From Ruania zhangjianzhongii (lineage in GTDB: Bacteria; Actinomycetota; Actinomycetes; Actinomycetales; Beutenbergiaceae), in the NCBI RefSeq assembly GCF_008000995.1, contig NZ_CP042828.1, positions 4,330,882 through 4,394,881 on the forward strand: a DNA stretch of 64,000 nucleotides, in the 5' to 3' direction. Of the stretch, positions 61,377 through 64,000 are shown piece after piece. How positions within the stretch are numbered: position 1 is the stretch's first letter; every line of letters begins with the position of its first letter. Made by a program: the position numbers and the translations under genes. The notes beneath the pieces are model-generated. The model was given only the letters and a program-made list of their open reading frames with translations, did not search any database and was not told the DNA's origin.

Positions 61377-61739
61377 ATGTCAGACGACGTGGTGGACCTG
61401 AACGCCAAGTTCGAGCAGTTCTCCGAACACTGGTCACCCAAGCTGGTGGCGCGCCTGAACAACTATGAGGTGAAGCTCGTCCGGATCGAGGGCGAGTTCG
61501 TCTGGCACAGCCACCAGGACACCGATGAGCTGTTCCTGGTGCTGGAGGGTGAACTGACCATCCAGCTCCGGGATCGCGACGTCACTCTCGGCCCGGGCCA
61601 GCTCTACGTCGTGCCACGAGGCGTCGAGCACTGCCCGCGCGCGGATGGCGAGGTCAGGGCGCTACTCCTCGAGCCCGCGGGAGTGGTCAACACGGGCGAT
61701 GCCGGTGGCGACCTGACGGCGGTCGTCACCGAGATCTGA
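61377..61739 (+). CDS. Cupin domain protein
   Basis: 120-residue single-cupin protein. Motif 1 reads FVWHSHQDTDELFLVLEGEL (metal-binding His-x-His and Glu) and motif 2 is GPGQLYVVPRGVEHCPRAD (His). It could be an isomerase, a dioxygenase or a ligand-binding protein; the sequence gives no substrate. GGTGGAG precedes the ATG. It lies between the LacI gene and the dehydrogenase operon. Confidence 0.88.
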   Translation: MSDDVVDLNAKFEQFSEHWSPKLVARLNNYEVKLVRIEGEFVWHSHQDTDELFLVLEGELTIQLRDRDVTLGPGQLYVVPRGVEHCPRADGEVRALLLEPAGVVNTGDAGGDLTAVVTEI

Positions 61740-61748
61740 CCGGCGGCC

Positions 61749-61860
61749 GGTCTGGGCGCGGCGGTCGCGGGTCGCCGGTCTGGGCGCGGCGGTCGCGGGT
61801 CGCCGGTCTGGGCGCGGCGGTCGCGGGTCGCGGGTCTGGGCGCGGCGGTCGCGGGTGGCG
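61749..61860. repeat. 28-bp tandem repeat, four copies
   Basis: A GC-rich 28-base unit (GGTCTGGGCGCGGCGGTCGC plus GGGTCGCC) occurs in tandem at 61749, 61777, 61805 and 61833; the last two differ by one or two bases at the end. There are no spacers, so it is not a CRISPR. The unit likely arose by slippage and could vary between strains. Confidence 0.85.
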
Positions 61861-61876
61861 TGGTGCCGGACGCTCC

Positions 61877-61921
61877 TTGACGCGGTCCCACCTCGCCGTC
61901 TAGCCTTGGGAAAGCGCATTC
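61877..61921 (+). promoter_or_regulatory. Dehydrogenase promoter with LacI-type operator
   Basis: TTGACG (61877-61882) and TAGCCT (61901-61906) are 18 bases apart. GAAAGCGCATTC (61910-61921), a GCGC-centred palindrome with one mismatched pair, follows at the expected transcript start. It would suit repression by the LacI encoded at 60244. Confidence 0.55.
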
Positions 61922-61992
61922 CAAGCCACGACGGTTGGCCACGCCCACCAGCACCCCGGCAGTCGCCGTTCCCCACACCACCAGGAGACTCC

Positions 61993-63156
61993 ATGACCAC
62001 CCGCACTCTGCGAATCGCGATGAACGGCATCACCGGCCGCATGGGCTACCGCCAGCACCTGCTCCGGTCGATCCTGCCGATCCGCGATGCCGGCGGGGTC
62101 GAACTCGCCGACGGCACCAAGGTCCAGGTGGAGCCGATCCTGGTCGGCCGCCGGGAGAACGCCCTGGCCGAGATCGCCGCAGAGCACGGGGTCGCAGAGT
62201 GGACCACCGACCTGGACGCCGTCATCACCGACGAGCGCACCGACATCGTCTTCGACGCTTCGATGACCAGCCTGCGCGCCGACACCCTGACCAAGGCGAT
62301 GAAGGCCGGCAAGCACATCTTCACCGAGAAGCCCACAGCGGAAACCCTCACCGAGGCGATCGAGCTCGCGCGGCTGCGCGCCGAGACCGGGGTCACCGCC
62401 GGAGTAGTCCACGACAAGCTGTACCTTCCGGGCCTGGTCAAGCTCCGCCGTCTGGTGGACGAGGGCTTCTTCGGCCGGATCCTCTCCCTGCGCGGGGAGT
62501 TCGGCTACTGGGTGTTCGAGGGCGACCACCAAGCCGCGCAGCGCCCCAGCTGGAACTACCGCACCGAGGACGGCGGCGGTATGACCACTGACATGTTCTG
62601 CCACTGGAACTACGTGCTCGAGGGCATCCTCGGCTCGGTCAAGTCCGTGACCGCGAAGACGATCACGCACATCCCCACCCGCTGGGACGAGCAGGGGCAG
62701 GAGTACGCCGCCACCGCCGACGACGCCGCTTACGGGATCTTCGAGGTCGCCGGCCCGAGCGGAGAAGACATCGTCGCCCAGATCAACTCCTCGTGGGCGG
62801 TGCGGGTCTACCGGGACGAGCTGGTGGAGTTCCAGGTGGACGGCACGCACGGCTCGGCGGTGGCCGGGCTGCGCAACTGCGTCGCCCAGCAGCGCGGGCA
62901 CACCCCGAAGCCGGTGTGGAACCCGGACCTGCCGGCCACCGAGCCGTTCCGGGACCAGTGGCTGGAGGTCCCCGCGAACGACGATCTGGACAACGGCTTC
63001 AAGGCGCAGTGGGAGGAGTTCCTCCGGGACGTCGTCGCCGGCCGTGAGCACCGCTACGACCTGCTCTCGGCCGCCCGCGGTGTGCAGCTGGCCGAGGCCG
63101 GTCTGACCTCTTCCGCGCAGGGCCGGCGGATCGCGCTCGAGCCGATCACCCTCTGA
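61993..63156 (+). CDS. Gfo/Idh/MocA-family oxidoreductase
   Basis: 387-residue NAD(P)-dependent enzyme. The Rossmann opening RIAMNGITGRMGYRQHLLRS is unusual in having a dihydrodipicolinate reductase-like NGITGRMG turn. The family Lys is in HIFTEKPTAETLTEAIEL, and the catalytic region has VVHDKLYLPGLVKLRRLV and GGGMTTDMFCHWNYVLEGIL. CAGGAGA precedes the ATG. It heads an operon with the sugar isomerase/epimerase after it (11 bases), a common pair in inositol or rare-sugar catabolism; the substrate is unknown. Confidence 0.9.
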   Translation: MTTRTLRIAMNGITGRMGYRQHLLRSILPIRDAGGVELADGTKVQVEPILVGRRENALAEIAAEHGVAEWTTDLDAVITDERTDIVFDASMTSLRADTLTKAMKAGKHIFTEKPTAETLTEAIELARLRAETGVTAGVVHDKLYLPGLVKLRRLVDEGFFGRILSLRGEFGYWVFEGDHQAAQRPSWNYRTEDGGGMTTDMFCHWNYVLEGILGSVKSVTAKTITHIPTRWDEQGQEYAATADDAAYGIFEVAGPSGEDIVAQINSSWAVRVYRDELVEFQVDGTHGSAVAGLRNCVAQQRGHTPKPVWNPDLPATEPFRDQWLEVPANDDLDNGFKAQWEEFLRDVVAGREHRYDLLSAARGVQLAEAGLTSSAQGRRIALEPITL

Positions 63157-63167
63157 GGCGGCCGGAG

Positions 63168-64000
63168 ATGACCGACTTCCCCACCGGCGACCTGAGCCGG
63201 TTGTCCCTGAACACTGCTACCACCAAGGCGCTCACCCTGGCCGAGGCGGTGGACGTGGCCACCCGTGCCGGACTCGGCGCCGTCGGCCTGTGGCGCGACC
63301 GGGTGGCCGAGGCTGGCCTGACCCAGGCCGCCGAGATCGTCAAGGCCTCCGGTCTGCGCGTCTCCTCGCTGTGCCGGGGTGGCTTCCTCACCGCTGCCGA
63401 CCCCGCCGGGCAGGCGGACGCCCTCGCGGACAACAAGGCCGCGATCGTCGAGGCGGCCACGCTGGGCACGTCCGAGCTGGTGATGGTGGTGGGCGGCCTG
63501 CCCGCAGCACCGGGGCCGGAACAGCCGCCGGCCCCCGGTGGCGACCGGGACCTGGTGGCGGCCCGGCAGCGGGTGGCCGACCGGGTGGCCGAGCTGGCAC
63601 CGTTCGCCGGTGAGCACGGGGTGCGGCTGGTGCTCGAGCCGCTGCACCCGATCTTCGCTGCCGACCGTGCCGTGCTGTCCACCCTGGAGCAGTGCCTGGA
63701 CCTGGCTGCGAACTTCCCGGCCGAGCAGGTGGGGGTGGTGGTGGACACCTATCACGTGTGGTGGGATCCGAAGCTGCGCGAGCTGATTCACCGCGCTGCC
63801 ACCGAGGGACGCCTGGCCGGCTATCAGGTGTGCGACTGGAACCTGCCGTTGGCCAAGGACGCCCTGCTCTCCCGCGGGTTCATGGGCGACGGCTACGTCG
63901 ACTTCGCCTCGATCACGTCCTGGGTGGCCGAGACCGGCTACACCGGGGACGTGGAGGTGGAGATCTTCAACCAGGAGATCTGGGACGCCCCGGGCGATGA
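63168..64000 (+). CDS. Sugar phosphate isomerase/epimerase (partial)
   Basis: At least 277 residues of a TIM-barrel (AP endonuclease 2/xylose isomerase-like) enzyme; the gene runs past the window end. It starts LSLNTATTKALTLAEAVDVA and has the metal Glu in VRLVLEPLHPIFAAD, then VGVVVDTYHVWWDP (Asp, His), GYQVCDWN and VEVEIFNQEIWDA. GAGG lies nine bases before the ATG. Likely works on the product of the preceding dehydrogenase. Confidence 0.88.
   Translation, partial: MTDFPTGDLSRLSLNTATTKALTLAEAVDVATRAGLGAVGLWRDRVAEAGLTQAAEIVKASGLRVSSLCRGGFLTAADPAGQADALADNKAAIVEAATLGTSELVMVVGGLPAAPGPEQPPAPGGDRDLVAARQRVADRVAELAPFAGEHGVRLVLEPLHPIFAADRAVLSTLEQCLDLAANFPAEQVGVVVDTYHVWWDPKLRELIHRAATEGRLAGYQVCDWNLPLAKDALLSRGFMGDGYVDFASITSWVAETGYTGDVEVEIFNQEIWDAPGD

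Noticed and set aside
61749-61860. Possible CRISPR array
   Set aside because: The 28-bp units are head-to-tail without spacers, and no cas genes are present.
1-64000. Prophage, insertion sequence, tRNA, rRNA or defence island
   Set aside because: No integrase, transposase, tail or toxin-antitoxin genes, and no RNA gene sequences were seen; the excisionase-like gene at 14909 is of the BldC type.

Overview
The window is high-GC actinobacterial DNA from a free-living saprophyte. Leaderless genes, GTG starts, menaquinone genes, the ResB/CcsB type of cytochrome c maturation, the small basic ribosomal protein bS22 and the radA-disA-mutY neighbourhood all fit Actinomycetota. The sugar-transport and glycosidase content fits Micrococcales (Ruaniaceae/Beutenbergiaceae-like), but that placement is inference. 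No rRNA, tRNA, CRISPR array, prophage or insertion sequence was found.

About 0-30 kb is mostly housekeeping: a GNAT and an F420-type oxidoreductase, a DUF3048 lipoprotein, menE-menA, a MarR/epoxide hydrolase pair with two operator palindromes, the cytochrome c biogenesis operon (phosphatase-tlpA-ccdA-resB-ccsB, minus strand), a MarR/YceI pair around a perfect palindrome, bS22 with a BldC-like protein, acuC, trkH-trkA, proC, radA-disA, a DUF5997/LysR-like divergent pair with mutY, and a Tat-exported DUF4038 glycosidase.

About 30-49 kb is sugar catabolism. A SorC regulator faces glpK across two operators. A Gfo/Idh/MocA dehydrogenase, a GH43 enzyme and an unusual LacI regulator fused to a DUF6807 (PmoA-family) domain run on the plus strand. 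Opposite lies an LplABC-type ABC importer operon (no ATPase) whose solute-binding protein carries two compensating frameshifts. LacI-type palindromes sit at both promoters. xylB-xylA, a divergent ROK regulator and a cysteine desulfhydrase-like enzyme follow.

About 50-60 kb looks like a polysaccharide-utilisation locus with visibly lower GC in part: a LacI regulator, a second ABC importer without ATPase, a polysaccharide pyruvyl transferase-family protein, and divergently a secreted 1249-residue heparinase II/III-type lyase with carbohydrate-binding modules. The two divergent promoters carry the same 18-bp site in matching orientation just downstream of their -10 boxes, strong evidence for co-regulation. 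About 60-64 kb holds another LacI regulator, a cupin, a dehydrogenase and a sugar isomerase/epimerase cut by the window end.

Three intergenic hairpins at about 7.8, 32.0 and 44.6 kb have related arms and appear to be copies of one palindromic repeat.
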